From: Lutraria lutraria
Taxonomy: Eukaryota; Mollusca; Bivalvia; Venerida; Mactridae
Direction: 5' to 3'
NCBI GenBank assembly: GCA_964023205.1
Contig: OZ026835.1
Span: 2,125,053 to 2,189,052 of the forward strand
Length of the DNA: 64,000 nucleotides
The position numbers and the translations under genes are program-made. Of the stretch, positions 36,977-50,950 are shown one piece after another; position 1 is the first letter of the stretch, and each line of letters begins with the position of its first letter. The notes under the pieces were generated by a model. The model did no database searches. It was not told the origin of the DNA and worked only from the letters and a program-made list of their open reading frames with translations.

Positions 36977-37632
36977 AGCTCACCTGAATCATCCGTCCGT
37001 CGTCCGTCTACAATTAGTTTATTTACACTCTAGCATCCGCAGCTCTTAATGAATCGTGATTAAACTTGCTCACAATGTCTCGGCTAAGTTCGATTATGGG
37101 CAAAATCGGACAATAACTTCTAGAGTTATGGGCCCTTGACTTTGAAAATTTGCTATATTTTAGCTTGTTTACACTCTAGCGCCTTCTTTTATTCACCGAT
37201 CCTAATAATATTTTCAGTAAATAAGTATAATCAAAAGATCTTGGACAAGTTCGATTATGGGCGGAATCGGACCACATCTTCAAGAGTTATGGGCCTTGAC
37301 TTAGAAAATTTGCTATATTTTAGCTTGTTTACACTCTAACGCCTTCATTTATTCACCGATCCTAATCATATTTACAATGAATGTGTATGACCTTATGGTC
37401 TTGGACAAGTTCGGTTATGGGTGGAATCGGATCACGACTTCAAGAGTTATGGGCCCTTGGATTAGAAAAATTGCTACGTTTTAGCTTGTTTAACAGTATT
37501 ATACCTTCATTGTTGGTTTTGATCTCAAAATCTACGTAAAAATGAGTTACGAGATAGAAACTATATTACCTGGTCATTAATTAGTGTGCCTTTGATCTCA
37601 GGTGAGTGATAAAGGGCCATCTTGGCCCTCAT
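36977..37632 (+). repeat. Tandem-unit repeat element (pearl/Helentron-like), complete
   Basis: It starts AGCTCACCTGAATC followed by CCGTCCGTCGTCCGTC. Three ~160-bp units follow, each with TTCGATTATGGGC-type, GAGTTATGGGCC and TAGCTTGTTTACACTCTA motifs. It ends GGTGAGTGATAA plus the hairpin AGGGCCATCTTGGCCCT (37613-37629). It shares both ends with the elements at 853-2106 and 61855-62680, but its internal unit is different. Confidence 0.65.
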
Positions 37633-38398
37633 GTTTATTAATCTTATATGTATAGATAGTATACTACTTCAGCGGAATATCGATAACAATTGTTACAATA
37701 AGGTGATATGATGAACAATTTAATGTCAGTTCTGTATTAAACTAGGACAAATCTAATAAAGAGGTCGAAGTTCTGTAGGAAAGTTCAAAATGCGAATAAT
37801 ATAATTAAGCTATTTCTCGTATACCATTCCCGAAATATTGTTGGTTTGTAGTAAGGTGACAGATTCATTCATAAATCCGTTAACCAATTTCTTACCCGTT
37901 TGGATAAAATTGTTTCCGTTCTCTGTCCTTACGTTTTGTATTTAAAACAAGCGTATAAAACTGTGACTGTGTTAAGGATGGCCAACTATGAATTTGGTAA
38001 TTTCATTGAAAATAAAAGTTATATCGATTCTTTTTCGTCTATTTGTGATAGAATTACTTTCAGAAAGTTCTTTAAATCTAGGGCGATAATCATGTCACAC
38101 CTAGATACGCCACACATTAAGTCAAGTCATATAACTTGTATTAATTACTTGTTACAGGTTTCTGACGTCTACCGAACAATCTTAAGTAATTAGTCGTACA
38201 GTTTACGATCTATGTTAAGTTGAGGTACGAGAAATGTTTCTCAATAATAATAATAATAACTCTTGCGCACATGTTCTTACCGACTTAAAAAAAAACATTT
38301 ATTGTTGTGCAAGACGAGCATTTTGTGATGTCCCATGTTCTGAATTTTCTCTCTGAGCGGTATTGAAATATAAAATTCAGTGTTGAATCAAATATCGC
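37633..38398. other. Unassigned host DNA
   Basis: Nothing recognised. A short ATA/ATT-rich stretch lies near 38244. Confidence 0.35.
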
Positions 38399-38560
38399 CC
38401 GCGACTGTAGTTCAGTGGTTAGTGCGCTGGTTTTTATATCCCGGCGATCTATGAAGCTTTCCTCCATGTGTGGAGAAGTTGCCGACTTCTTGTGGAAGGG
38501 TAAGTTAGTACTGGTTATATTCAAACTGGTGTGCCATCTAGCATGCTCTAGTTGACCAAC
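38399..38560 (+). repeat. tRNA-derived SINE, copy 1
   Basis: A tRNA-like head (GTAGTTCAGTGGTTAGTGCG, A-box) is followed by a body with TGGAAGGGTAAGTTAGTACT. The same body occurs in copy 2 just downstream. Confidence 0.55.
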
Positions 38561-38637
38561 CAACCATTCCATTGTTTACACCATCTCCCTGAGCTCCATT
38601 TCTAGGAGATGATCAATGTTTTAATTATAACATTAAT

Positions 38638-38905
38638 CAGCCGCAGTGGCCCAATGGTTAGTGTGCTTGTAAAGTATCCCGCTAATCTGGCTTCAAATCA
38701 AGGTCGCGGCTGTCGTATCCATCAATGTCAATTTGACAAAAACGTCAAATTTCCACACTATAAGTTGAAGTTGGCAACTCTTTCTGGAAGGGTAATGTTA
38801 GTACTGGTTAGAATACAGTCCAGGAAAGCTTGGTTAGGTGAATAGGGCACCACAAATAACTGAACTCATGTTGAAAAACGGCGATATACGAACTGAAACG
38901 AAACA
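38638..38905 (+). repeat. tRNA-derived SINE, copy 2
   Basis: The head has A-box GTGGCCCAATGGTTAGTG and a B-box-like GGCTTCAAATC. The body is GGAAGGGTAATGTTAGTACT, and the tail ATGTTGAAAAACGGCGATATACG resembles the SINE tail at 50855-50950. It is not a functional tRNA gene. Confidence 0.6.
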
Positions 38906-41059
38906 ATATTATTGCGCTTTGGCCTTTCGGAGAACTATTCTTTCTATCGCTGATTAACATGACTATTTTTATAAAAACATTATGGTCATCTAAAAAAGAA
39001 TACCTTATTCGTTGGACAAGTTAAATACTAGTAGTTGTAACACTATAGCTTGTAAAGTGTTGGCGTGGCTTCTTAGCATACATATCATGGTAACAATATG
39101 ATAAATGAGGGTAAGATATATGTAACAAATCAATTCCGGAAGTAGAACAACACGATAATTCTACAAGCAGTCTTTTATCATGTAACAATTAATGTCAATA
39201 TAAAACAGATGTAAATTTGAGAACATGGGGAGGTAATATCATTAACTAGTAATCTACTACTACTATCAATGTTCTATGATTATATAGCATTTTTAATTTC
39301 ATGTTTACAAATTCCTAAATTATACAATTCTCGGTGAATGATTCTTAAATGATTTATTCTACATATTCAATGAAAAGAAACGATCTAAATACTTAGACAT
39401 GAATGTTTGTATTGGGTTCTGTAATCCTTAACTTACACGCAACTTACAATATTCACTAGTTATGAAAATGGGTTCATTTATCGGTCGTAATAGTTTCTGT
39501 TTGTCCTATAACAGAGGAATCCGGTGTGTTCTCCCGTGCGTACCTATTAGCAAGAAAAAATGTTTCCAAAACCAAAATCACTCATTGAAAAAAATGCTAT
39601 TTATAGAACACCTGTGTTTGAAGTGAAGTCACGGGCTCTTTACGAAAGCAAAATTCACAGTGAAATGAGTGTTTTTAGAGGAAAGGGGGTTTGTTTCGTC
39701 GGTAATAATTATCTTGGGATAGTATCAGCAATTGTTTTGTTTTTTTGCATATATTTATTTTTTAGCAAAAAACAACCAATGGGACTTTATGAGCATTGCA
39801 GGCGATTAAAAGTTTGCATTTAGAAAGATAACATAATTCGTTCAATGAAGGCACCTAGTAAATGCGTTTAATTATGTATTTAACGTTAGGTTTGTGGGCA
39901 TTTTATTGACATACGGTTTCTTCATCAGATTGAGCACTGATAATAGCTGATATCTATCTGACTTAAGCAACCACAAATTGTAGACATTCGAATTGCAAAT
40001 GATAGATGTAATCACAACAAACACGTTTTACACCATGTGACATGTTGGCATGCAGTTAAAGTTGAAAGGCATACAATGAAATATTCCTGAAAATGTATAA
40101 TCTACTGGAAAATAACTAATATTACTGAAAATGAATAAAAGAGTGGATACTGAATCTTCTGAAAGTCGGACACTTTCTGCTTTTCTTCCTGACTTTATGG
40201 TGCAATATTTCTGTGTATGATAATCATATTGTTTTCTCGAAAAACCTTTATGATGAGATTTTCCAACATCGCACGTAACCCTACAAACTTATTAAGTGAA
40301 ACATTTACTATCACAAAAACTAAGAAAGCTTTCGCAAAAGTAGTACAATGTATATGGATAAATATGCCACCATTGACATCTAAATGAGCTCCGGATCATT
40401 TATCATATGTTCTGGAATAAACATCTCGTTTATAAAAGTTTGGAATTAATTTTAGTTAATTTGTGACAGACAGTGAACACAACCAGGCTACTTTGTTTAT
40501 GAACTCTGCATCAGGAAGGACTTTGTTTCCGGCAAGTAGCTTATTACTATCAAGCATGAGATATACGAGCACAATGTCCACTGACCAGATGCTCAACATG
40601 CTCAAGTAATTGAAATAAGCAAGGTGACCTTTTCGCGAAGGTAACTAAGCTCACCTTTGACCTATATTTCTTGGCATGACTAATTTTATTGGATGATTCA
40701 GATGAAAATCCCTTCCACTGGGTGAAATCTAAAAGCGTAGACAATTAAGACCACGCCAATATACAGCGAGTTGGCAATTGTTTATTGAGTACTTCTTGTG
40801 GTTGTAAAATTTGTATAATAAAATTGTATGAAAGTGTATTCTTGACAAACATTTTATATTCATATGAATTAATATAGAGTAGTTATGACTAAATGCGTAA
40901 TTTATTTAGCTGACCTAATACCAACATTTAATGCGTGATCTAATTGGACTGCTGGCTAATAAAAGGTGTTCAAATGGTACTATAACGGCAATCAATTTCA
41001 ACAAACTTCTTTTTAAAGACATTCCTTGTTTTATATGAAGTAGAATAGGATTATGAAAA
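38906..41059. other. Unassigned host DNA with one repeat fragment
   Basis: Positions 39478-39575 repeat the start of the element at 30480. Nothing else is recognised. Confidence 0.4.
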
Positions 41060-41142
41060 CGAGATGGAAACTATATTACCTGGTCATTGATTATTGGCCT
41101 TTGTTCTCAGGTGAGCGATAAAGGGCCAATGTGGCCCTCTTG
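41060..41142 (+). repeat. Solo 3' end of the tandem-unit repeat family
   Basis: GAAACTATATTACCTGGTCATT and GGTGAGCGATAAAGGGCCAATGTGGCCCTCTTG closely match the end of the element at 37550-37632. Confidence 0.65.
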
Positions 41143-44100
41143 TATAAATACATAGTTGATATTGGGATTGCTTTTAAACAAAATAAACTATATAACAACC
41201 TAAAAGACTTGTTAAGATGTTTAAGTGAAAGGTTAACATATAATGTTCTAAGTTTGAAGACATAATATGAATAATACTCGTAGCTGTAAGGAGAAAATGG
41301 ACAATAAGCAATGTTTCTGTCGTTGAAAGTAACTAATTGGAACCAATGTATATGAGTTAAGTACAAGTAAATTCTAACACCAGTGACAACTGTTTACTAT
41401 AACTGACTATTCGTGTTCAATACTGTAATATTGTTTTCGGCTTATGTGTACGACCCGTATGTCATGCTTTCCAATTTTAAGAAATTCGCATTTGAAGTTT
41501 TGCATAAATAAGCGCGATATGGTTTGTGGAATTTGGATTAACCCCTATTTAGGGGAAATTTAGACCTGAATGTATTTTCACTGAAAAGAAGCGATAAAAA
41601 TTAAACAAAAATCACAATCGTCAAAAAATGAATAAAGGGTTGTAGAAATAAGCCAACGTCAAACTACTAAGAATATATCAATGCTGCTGTGCTATAGCCG
41701 TCTTGAATTCAATATATCAAAATTAAATGAAAGTAACACGAATGTCACTTTACATTGAATCCACCAAAATGAGCTTCCTAGTTAACAAAGACAAGTTCAT
41801 CTATTCTAGGATGAAATTATACGAGTTCATCACGATATTGGAGAGTATATGCTCACTGCTATCGAGATCGACAATAAATTTTTAGTTCCATTGTGTTACC
41901 AAACATTGAATAATTTAGGAGTAAAATAAACGGATATACATTGATACACGGCTATTGTGAATTCATGTATTGCGAAGAATCAGAGACAGTTCTAGGATGA
42001 ATTACATCTACACTTCCAAAAATATTTTTGCTTTTTTAAAATATCTAGTGGACAATACCGTAGTAACTCTGTGTGTACATTCTGCATTGCAGTATGGCTC
42101 TGATTTACTAACATGGCCAAACTTTTGTACACTGTCAAATGCACATTTCTAAGAAATGTTTTTGACTGCAGACATCTCCATGGTTTTTATATGAATTAAT
42201 TGTATTGCAAGAATGGTGTCAACTCTAGCCAATGTCAACTTGATGCCATCGTAATTTATAAATCAAATTACCAAACGTTTTTTGTTTCTTTTGAAATTAT
42301 AATGACAACTGATTGGATACGAATTGCTACTGACTTAGTTCTGGAAAACATTAGATCAGCACGTGACACGAATCAACCAATCAACAGCGAGTATTCTGAG
42401 CTAGGTAAGATAATGTATTGTATCACATATCCATAGGCAGTTCAAGTTATCAGCGATACAAAAAGCAAGACAATTGAAAAATTTAGATAAAAAAGTAATG
42501 TACTGACGTCCGTCAAAACTAGGTATGTATTTAACAAGATGTCAATCACCGCGGATCGTGGTTGAAAGAACTGTGCTTGAGAGTTATTTTTACTAAGAGG
42601 GACGTTTTCCTGTTTTGATTTAAAAGCTGTCTAGTCGATACATAAGTGAAGTATATGGCATTATGTGTTATTATGGTTTCATTTAAAACCTACCTAGATA
42701 TATCACATTTGTAAACGTTGTCATTTATATGTTATCAAGCGGCTGATGCGACAGCTATGATCGCTTCAGAGCCACCACCGAGGGAGAGGAGAAAAGAAAC
42801 AGGAGAACCTGGCATTTATATCCCTAATATTGTCTAATACTTTTTCCTGGTTATTTATTGTACTCACCGATCACGCCTCGCCATTTTCCGTGTAATTTTT
42901 TTGACATAGTACTTGGTTCAGTACTTGTTGTTGGGCGCTGAAAAGCTTTCTTAAGAAATTCGAAAGGCGAAGCACAGAATCGTACCCACGACCCTTCGTT
43001 TAGACCACAGATGATTACTTGCAATTCCTAAGTTGATTCCGTGGACTTTATACCCACACAGACTATTTCAGAGTCTGCTGTGATATTCTGTTTGATTGGT
43101 TTACCTGGCCGTTGGTGGCATGACGACATTTTATCAGAAACTATGCGAAATCGTTTCATTGGTGCTTCAGAGTTAAGAGCAAGTCAAAATGTGAGTTTTA
43201 TTTTTTGCTATTACTAGTAATCTTTTGAAATTTGAATATTTTTAAATATCTATAATTATAAAGTAACATGCGCATAACATACGAGTAAGTTGGATTTTTC
43301 TTTTTGCAATACATCTATCAAAATATGATTATAATGTAAATATCTGTAATGAAGACAAATACGTATACTATGTGTTTAAATGTTGACTAACATTTGATTA
43401 TATGTTTTGTATACAACTACAATGTAACTATATTATGTTATCATTATACTCATGCTTTTATACTTGTATGGAAATAAAATAGTAACACAAACTATGTAAT
43501 AAATGTTCTCAGTATATCACTGAATTATTGTTGTATAAGTAATATTATTGTAATACATTCCGATTCCAGCCGCGCGCCCGTTTCTTAGACACAGTGTTAG
43601 ATAAGATTGCAGATTTCAAAATCTACCCTTTAGTTGCAAATAAAATTTAGTTATTGTCCGCTGTTTCTGATAAATGTCTGATGTATACAATTAGGAAAAT
43701 TTTGAATATAATATGATTATTGTCTTAGCACAGAAATGTCTTTGAAACGCAACATAAAATATCCACCGGGAATAAACAATGTATAAACTAAAATAGTGTA
43801 CATTATGTTGGAATTCAAAATATCACGTTTTATTTTAAACCACAATACGTTTTCTGAATTACATGTAATAAATTACTGGTTCAATCTATTATTCTCTTCA
43901 CATGCAAGATGAAAAATCTCAGAAACATTAGCGAAATGTTAAATGACTCGTATTTACAGCGTTAATACTTTCTCTCGCACTGGTTGGCTTTTAATTTCAT
44001 TTCCATTCACACACATCTCTTTATTTCTGCAGCGTGGTGCATTCCGATTTGTATTGCTCAGTTTTATCAAGCAAGTAAAATGTTTATAAGTGTTCTTAGC

Positions 44101-47100
44101 CTCACACAATATAAATATAATACTTTCTCTTATTAATGAATACGTTTCCACAACACATTATCATTTCAATTCAATTGAATTCCACACATGAAACCGCAAA
44201 TTTCATTGCTAAAGAACTCTTATATCAGGAATAAAGTTTAGGCTGCATTTTCATTCTTTGCCAGGTATTGTTGGTAAATCATAAGGATCGAGTGGTTCAA
44301 AAGATTGTTGGCAAACAAAACACGGTAGGAAGGTTCGAAACGAAATGCATTTAGTCATTATTCATCTGATGTCGATGCCAGGCAACTTTTTTTTGAACAA
44401 TAGGATCGGCAAATATTGTGGTGAACTTGTCGCAGGTTTATTGTCAATGTTTGATAATTCCTTGGTGAATCATTTGGTGTCTCCAAGTCTTTGATATATA
44501 TATCTAAGGTGATCTTGAACTCATATATTGAGCACAATCTTGAATCGATTAATATTATTTGTAGTTAAAATGCCCGCTGCAGAACTCCCTACAGAAGCAA
44601 ACCTTGGGATCTGAATAGGCAAGTGTGTGATATAAAACTTGGAATACAGTAAGTAGTTGAAGACATACGAGACCTCCGCGACGCTTCATCCAGTAGATAT
44701 GAGGAATATCATTAGAATGTTCGCCTTAACATTGGCCACATAACTGTCGTATTCTACGCCCACTTCATCGGAGGTGCTTAAAGTCTTCAAATGTCCCTAG
44801 TAGTTATTTCTCTGTCAGGATCAACGTATATCTTATAAAATGCATCACTTATTCTATCAAACAACCCAAACTGCCAGGCTCGGCAATTTAATAGTTATTT
44901 CGTTGCTGATATATTTTTACATCATAGTAATAGGATATTCGTTAATATATGCAAATAGCATCCATGAATTCACACGATTTCTTTGTGTGAAGACATTCAA
45001 GATAACGTGACTGAAGAAATATTCTGGGACTGAACAGAAAATTAAAAATAATTGATTCAGAGGAAATGCAAAATAAGCAGTATATTTCGAATTCCAAGAG
45101 GGCTACTAAACCCATGGAACTATCCAAAATATCAAAAATATCATTACTGAAGTCTCAATGTTGCTCAACGAAGTATACCGGTAACCACAAAAAGTAACAT
45201 CGCTGCTTTCAGTTCTACTCTTTATGTAGTAAGTCTTAAATAACATTATACACTAGAACATTTCTCCTGAAAGGTGGTTTGAAACACACGCAAAAATGCA
45301 TCTTTACCATTTCTGTACTGGAATCACTTGCATGCTGACTGACCTTGGCTTAAACAAGACCAACCTTATAATTGTTCATCTGAGGCCACCTACCAAGAGA
45401 ACTTTAATTCGGCATGTATGCAGTAAGAATTTGTTTTAAAGTTTATTTCAATATTGAACCAAAACTTTTCTTTTATTGAAGATGGCACGGCCTTTTTAGT
45501 AAATAGCGTTGCAGAAAATAAAATATTTTTAGGATGGCTCAGCCATATAATTATATTATTAAATTCATAGGTTCAGCACTTAACAGTAAGGCATCATAGA
45601 TATGTTAATAAACATGAGATACGTTATAAAATTTGAAAATACAAAAAGGAATGCCAATTCGAATACTTCATAGTATCATATATGTTCTATCTTTGGTAAA
45701 ATACTGTAAGCTCCTATTAATCAATTTTGCATTGCGTGCGCACTCAGACATTTGACCTTCTATTTATGGACTCTGTTAGTAATATCAATTTATTTTTATC
45801 AAATAGGCCTTCAGAGGTGTGCCAATATGTTGGCGCATCTCCCATTCTCTTGCATGTATATAAACGCTATGCCACTGTAATCGGCTTCGTGTTTTATCAC
45901 TGTCATCCAATAGCGTCTTGTGTGGTCTGCTGATTTCAATAAATTCTGCATGCGAGCTTCTTCATCACACAAATAAAAAACAAAATCAAATCCGAACATA
46001 GAATCATTTTTATTTAGGAATTCAATTGCATCAAGTCTTTTTATTTAGCATTACAAAAAATAACACAGTCGATAACTTAAGGAAGTTTAATTTTTTCTGA
46101 CGTTTTTTGTCATATTTCTCCGACAGAACAAAAACATACATTTCTGAAAATTAGTTTAATGTCTAGTCACTCCATGACTTCATACTTAGCGTTGCGGTAA
46201 AATAATTATATTGGACGTATGATGTGTTTAGTTTGATTTGTGCTATGGTGTGTTTGCTGGGTTATATTAAGTGTTTCTTCTGCGATATTAAACATTTGTT
46301 AACACGACTTCACATATTTAAAAAGTACATCCATTAAACTAATATTCCATTCGATATTTTATTTTTTTACTGGGGTTCAATTTTGCAACAAGAGCTAGCG
46401 TTATTTGAAATTTATAATTCATATTTCTATAAATTGCTACATTACGTTCGATATAAATTCCAACTTGCTATAGTAGTATAATAGTAGTATAATTATGTGT
46501 TTAAGAATATTTGATCAGCCTAACGACATGTTACCTTATTTTGCTTCCAGCCAAACATTTCGTATTTACATTTAAACTATCATGTTTCTCTCTATTTTTG
46601 TCTAATAAATTTGCAGCTATAACTGTTATGACTTTTTCTACGACTACCACTCTTACCATATGTTAAACAATGTACCGTATATAATTCTATCCGACTTCTC
46701 TGTGAGTCATTCCACACCCAGTATCAACACTATGGTCGTTAAAAAGCTATATTTGTGGATGTATGTCATACCCAAATTCAATACCTTATGTCGCCTTGAA
46801 AGATACTTTTTATTCCCGAAAACGTTATATATGTAAAGGAAATTGACAATGTTAAATTGGGGGTTCATAATCAAACATGGACTTTAAGTTCCTTTTCCGA
46901 ACATTGTACGGAAATAAATTGTCAACACTGCAACTGTATTATAAACTCAAATAATCTTTGGAGATTGGCACCACCCTTCCTTTAAGCGATCAAATGTTTT
47001 GATGATTCCATATTTAGCACAATAATATATTCAAAGAAAGAAATAATCATTATCAATTTCCTTATTTTCATGAAATGGTAGATGAGTCCAGTATGCGCAG

Positions 47101-47424
47101 TGTTATGAGATACATATTCAGTTGTATTCAGACCTCGGAAATTTTCGAAATCCTCGAACTCAATAAAAAACTAATAAGGCTGTGTGGATTGTGGTATCTT
47201 GGTGTCAGAATTCGTTTGTTTGTGAAAGTCTGAACTTGCATTTCGTTTTCGATTCACTGGGTTTAATGCTGTTTTTCTTTCAACGATATTTCAGCTATAT
47301 ACGGCAGCCGGCTCACCTTCACCTGTATTCTGACCAATTCTAACTTGCCCTCTTGTAAGGAACCGACAAATGTCAACATAAGGAGAAAATCGATATGTTT
47401 TGTTAAATTTTCATAGAAGTGTTG
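41143..47424. other. Unassigned host DNA
   Basis: More than 6 kb of AT-rich sequence with only short chance-length ORFs. No gene, array or RNA could be supported. Confidence 0.4.
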
Positions 47425-47497
47425 GAACCTGCCGGAAACGGGATTCAAACCAGGATCGCCGCGTACAAGTTCAGCACACCACTGAACCGCGGTGCAC
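47425..47497 (-). repeat. tRNA-like SINE head
   Basis: The minus strand reads GCGGTTCAGTGGTGTGCTGA (A-box like) and GGTTTGAATCC (B-box). The sequence does not fold into a full cloverleaf, so it is a SINE relic rather than a tRNA gene. Confidence 0.5.
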
Positions 47498-47892
47498 TTA
47501 TTGTTTTAGTAATTAGTAGAGTAAAATTCTTTCAGCTATACACGTAAACATAATACGTACAACAAGGTTTTTGAATTCAAATTTTTCCTATTACCGTTTT
47601 TTATATATTAATATAATTCTATAGGAAATATTTGTAGTTATATCCGTAAAGTATTGTAATGCCATTCCAGATGACACGTAGTTTGTTCATTCATACATGT
47701 TATATTTATATATTTCGCCCTTTACAGTACCATGATTTCACGTGCCTACCCAAACATGCAGCTTCACATTGATATAAAATTTATCCATGGACATGTTTTG
47801 CACACGGGAGCCCCTCGGGGACTGTACGTACTATTAACGTAACGTCAAATATTACATGACGTTACGTCAGTTGTTTATTATTATGTAATATC

Positions 47893-47930
47893 CTGAAGAA
47901 GGCGCAATGCCGAAACGTTAAAATACGTTC
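47893..47930 (+). ncRNA. Hammerhead-ribozyme-like motif
   Basis: CTGAAGA (47893-47899), a short GGC/GCC stem, GAAAC (47912-47916), then a CGT/ACG stem before GTT: the order of a minimal hammerhead core (CUGANGA, stem II, GAAA, stem III, NUH). Stem I is weak. Such motifs accompany Penelope-like elements and other retroelements in invertebrates. Activity is uncertain. Confidence 0.4.
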
Positions 47931-48206
47931 AAAAAATTTAAGCACGTGTTGTTGTTGCTTATACAGTATTGTAAACATAAAACAAATATACTGACATTTG
48001 GTCCAATACTGTAGCATATATTAATACTTACAGGGGCGAACAGATTGGAATTATTAAAAACGTGACTTTTATCAATTTCCAAACTTAAAAATGCTTATTA
48101 ATAATCAAAGCTTTGAAGGTTCTGCTGTTGTTCGGAACTAAAAATCAGTCAAAAGTTGAATTTCTTTGTAGGGTGAGTTTTTGAATCCGAACGATAGTTC
48201 GCACAT

Positions 48207-48668
48207 GAATAAGGATGCAGACTTAAGTACTCCTAACGTTTTTCTACACCCGCTATGCTGTTGTTAAAGTTGTTTGCTACAGTTCGCTACATTTTTCACA
48301 TAGACATATAGGCAAAATGAAAACTGAACACTAATTTTTTTTTAAAGTTTGCATGATCTTAGCATATGATAACACAAACATTTTGATCGAAAAAAAAATC
48401 AAAAATCGGGGTCATTGATCTCGTTTTTGAGTTATCTGCCCTTGAATATGATGTTTTTGCTTATTTTAGGTATTTCAAGGGCAGATAACTCAAAAACGAG
48501 ATCAGTGACCCCCAATTCATTTTCGCTTAAATCTGCTTGTTACAATATGGTACGATCATGCAGTTTAAAAAAATTACATTGTTCAATTTTCATTTTGCTT
48601 ATAATATGTCTTTGTAAAAAATGTAGCGAACTGTAGCAAACGTCTAAATGCACCTCCTTATTCTTCTT
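48207..48668. repeat. Large foldback element (about 460 bp)
   Basis: The central arms (48409-48446 and 48474-48512) are nearly perfect inverted copies containing GAGTTATCTGCCCTTGAA. The outer arms (48273-48297 and 48616-48644) share TTTGCTACAGTTCGCTACAT. The arms fade out near the ends. Non-coding, MITE-like. Confidence 0.8.
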
Positions 48669-49144
48669 TGTTAATATACTCCAGTTCCATCGATTAAACC
48701 GTTCTTTCTAGCGCAAAATATCCGTGTCCTATTTTGCAGACAACCTGGATGACAACTTGAAATTAATATACGATAATGCGCAGGAAAATAAAACAAGTTT
48801 CCAGTTTAAGTAGGTTCTGCGAATTAAGCTGAATCTTGAAATATCTCTTTCTCTAAACCTTATATTATTTCGTCACGCAAACAATAGACAGAATTCAATC
48901 ATACACAACATGATTTAATGCTTAAATTATATACAAAATGTACTCTTTATATCCACTTTTCAGTGATTTGCAATTGCATATAAATATCATACATTTGTAC
49001 ATAACTTACAATGATTATAAGGAAAGTGAAAGAATACAATTATGTTCATTTACATGACGTATATGTACAATAATAAGATAAATGTATATTAACACAGTGA
49101 ATAAATAGACAAATTAAGTTAGTAACACAATTTCTTTTTGTACG

Positions 49145-49990
49145 AGGGATGATCCAAAATAAACAGGACTATCGCGCTCTTGGCAAAACTTATGGATTAG
49201 TTGTTAAAAGATAAACATTTTTAAACCGCTATCCAATCTTCTTGATGTTTATGAATTTAGACAAAAGTTATTCGACCATATTCCGGCAATGACGCCATAT
49301 ATAACCATGGCAAAGTGCATCCGGAGCACTAGAAATTGAAATCATGAATATACCTGTTTATAATGTATATAATGTTTTAGTCAGAATTCGGTTTAAGGAC
49401 ATGAAATTCCACCAAGTCATCATACAATGTGTATACAACATCTTGTGAAAATTTGACTAAACGAACTTTATACAAAACAAGTGACAGCATAAACGACGTC
49501 AATATGTCGACGTTGCACCACACAATTAGATCTGTGATCAAAGTTTTCAAATAATTAGACAAAAGCCTACGCAGACATATAATATGATTCAAGAAACGTG
49601 TCTGAGAAACCATGTTAGTCAGACACTGGTATTCAATTGGCATAAACGGTTTGTTATCAGAAGATCAATGAAATATGATGCGGGTAGGGTCCCGAAAGAG
49701 TCAACAGTCGCAACGTCATTGACGTCGGTTGTGGACGTGCTGGCCAAGTATCGATGGCAGATAGGGGTTTGTCAAAATGATATATCTGATGTAGGTTATG
49801 GCCGAAATAAAGACTTTTAATTAAAGACCTTCAAATTAGAATATATATCACACCTGGAACCCCCCAAGAAAACTTTATTCTTCACTTGGACAATGCCTTT
49901 TCCCACACTGCCTGCAGAAAAAATCATATTGAAATGGTCGTTCAAGCATTTTGCAAATTAACGCATGCATCAAACTCACTAGATTAGCCC
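49145..49990 (+). pseudogene. mariner-like transposase relic
   Basis: A possible terminal repeat lies at 49141 (TACGAGGGATGATCCAAAAT). Positions 49584-49820 translate to a helix-turn-helix-like block (VSQTLVFNWHKRF). After a frameshift, TPGTPQENFILHLDNAFSHTA (about 49848-49910) carries the catalytic HxDNAxxH signature of mariner. Most of the middle is deleted. Confidence 0.6.
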
Positions 49991-50854
49991 GTTTGGTTTT
50001 CCCGGCAATCAAAACATTACTTAAGAGTCAACGAGTTGATTCCCTAACTGATTTGAGGGGGATGGGAGTCTAGTGTAACGCCGCTAATTACTTTGTCTTT
50101 CTTGTTGTGCGCGCGTTACTTTATTTCGGGGAATTAGCTCAATGTACAATCTGTCATCACAGGAATTCCTGTTGCTAATTACAATTCAACAGTAGTTACT
50201 ACAAGTCCAAAACTTCTATGATCCACTTTATTTTTTAACAGAATGATAACAATAATAACGCCAATGTGAACAACAATCCAAATATGAAACACAATAAAAC
50301 GCGGTGGCGAAATCGCACTAACTGGTCTGTGGACATCCACCTTACAGCTAAGCAAAATTCAAGTCTCCTCTATCATATAAATTTTTGACCAGTCCACCCA
50401 AGCGGGCTAGTCATGCATACAAAAATGGGAGTGACACAAATTAAAACGACCAATTAAAATACATGTACATAAACTCTGAAACTAGAAGAAAGGGTATTTC
50501 TGAAGACAGAAAGATTAAATGATATACTTAAATTGCAAGCTGTAAGAAACGTAACATATAAGCCACATTAAGCTAATTATCACCCTCTTTGTTTGGTCAG
50601 TTATACAAAAGTAGTTGCTATAGAAACAAAATGTTAAAGCCACATACACAGACAGAAAAGAGGATTAAACTAAGGCGAATGACGATAAAGCTAGAATGCA
50701 GTATATAATATTATCAAAGTGTTATAGACAAACAAATGATTGAACATATTAATGTATAAAACGCTTTTTGACTATTAAACATTTAAATTAAAACATTATA
50801 AATACAAGAACAAAGAGACATAAAAATACAAAATAAACCCAGCATAACACTAGT

Positions 50855-50950
50855 ACTGGTTCTTCCCAGGAGCGATGATTAGGTGAACCGTCCGCCTCAT
50901 ATGACTGACTGTTGAAAAGGGGCGTAAAATCTCGATATAAACAAACAAAC
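50855..50950 (+). repeat. SINE tail fragment
   Basis: TACTGGTTCTTCCCAGG, GTTGAAAAGGGGCGTAAAAT and an A-rich end (AAACAAACAAAC) resemble the tail of the SINE at 38638-38905. Confidence 0.45.

Noticed and set aside
38638..38710. tRNA gene
   Set aside because: A- and B-box-like segments are present but the cloverleaf arms do not pair, and a SINE body follows.
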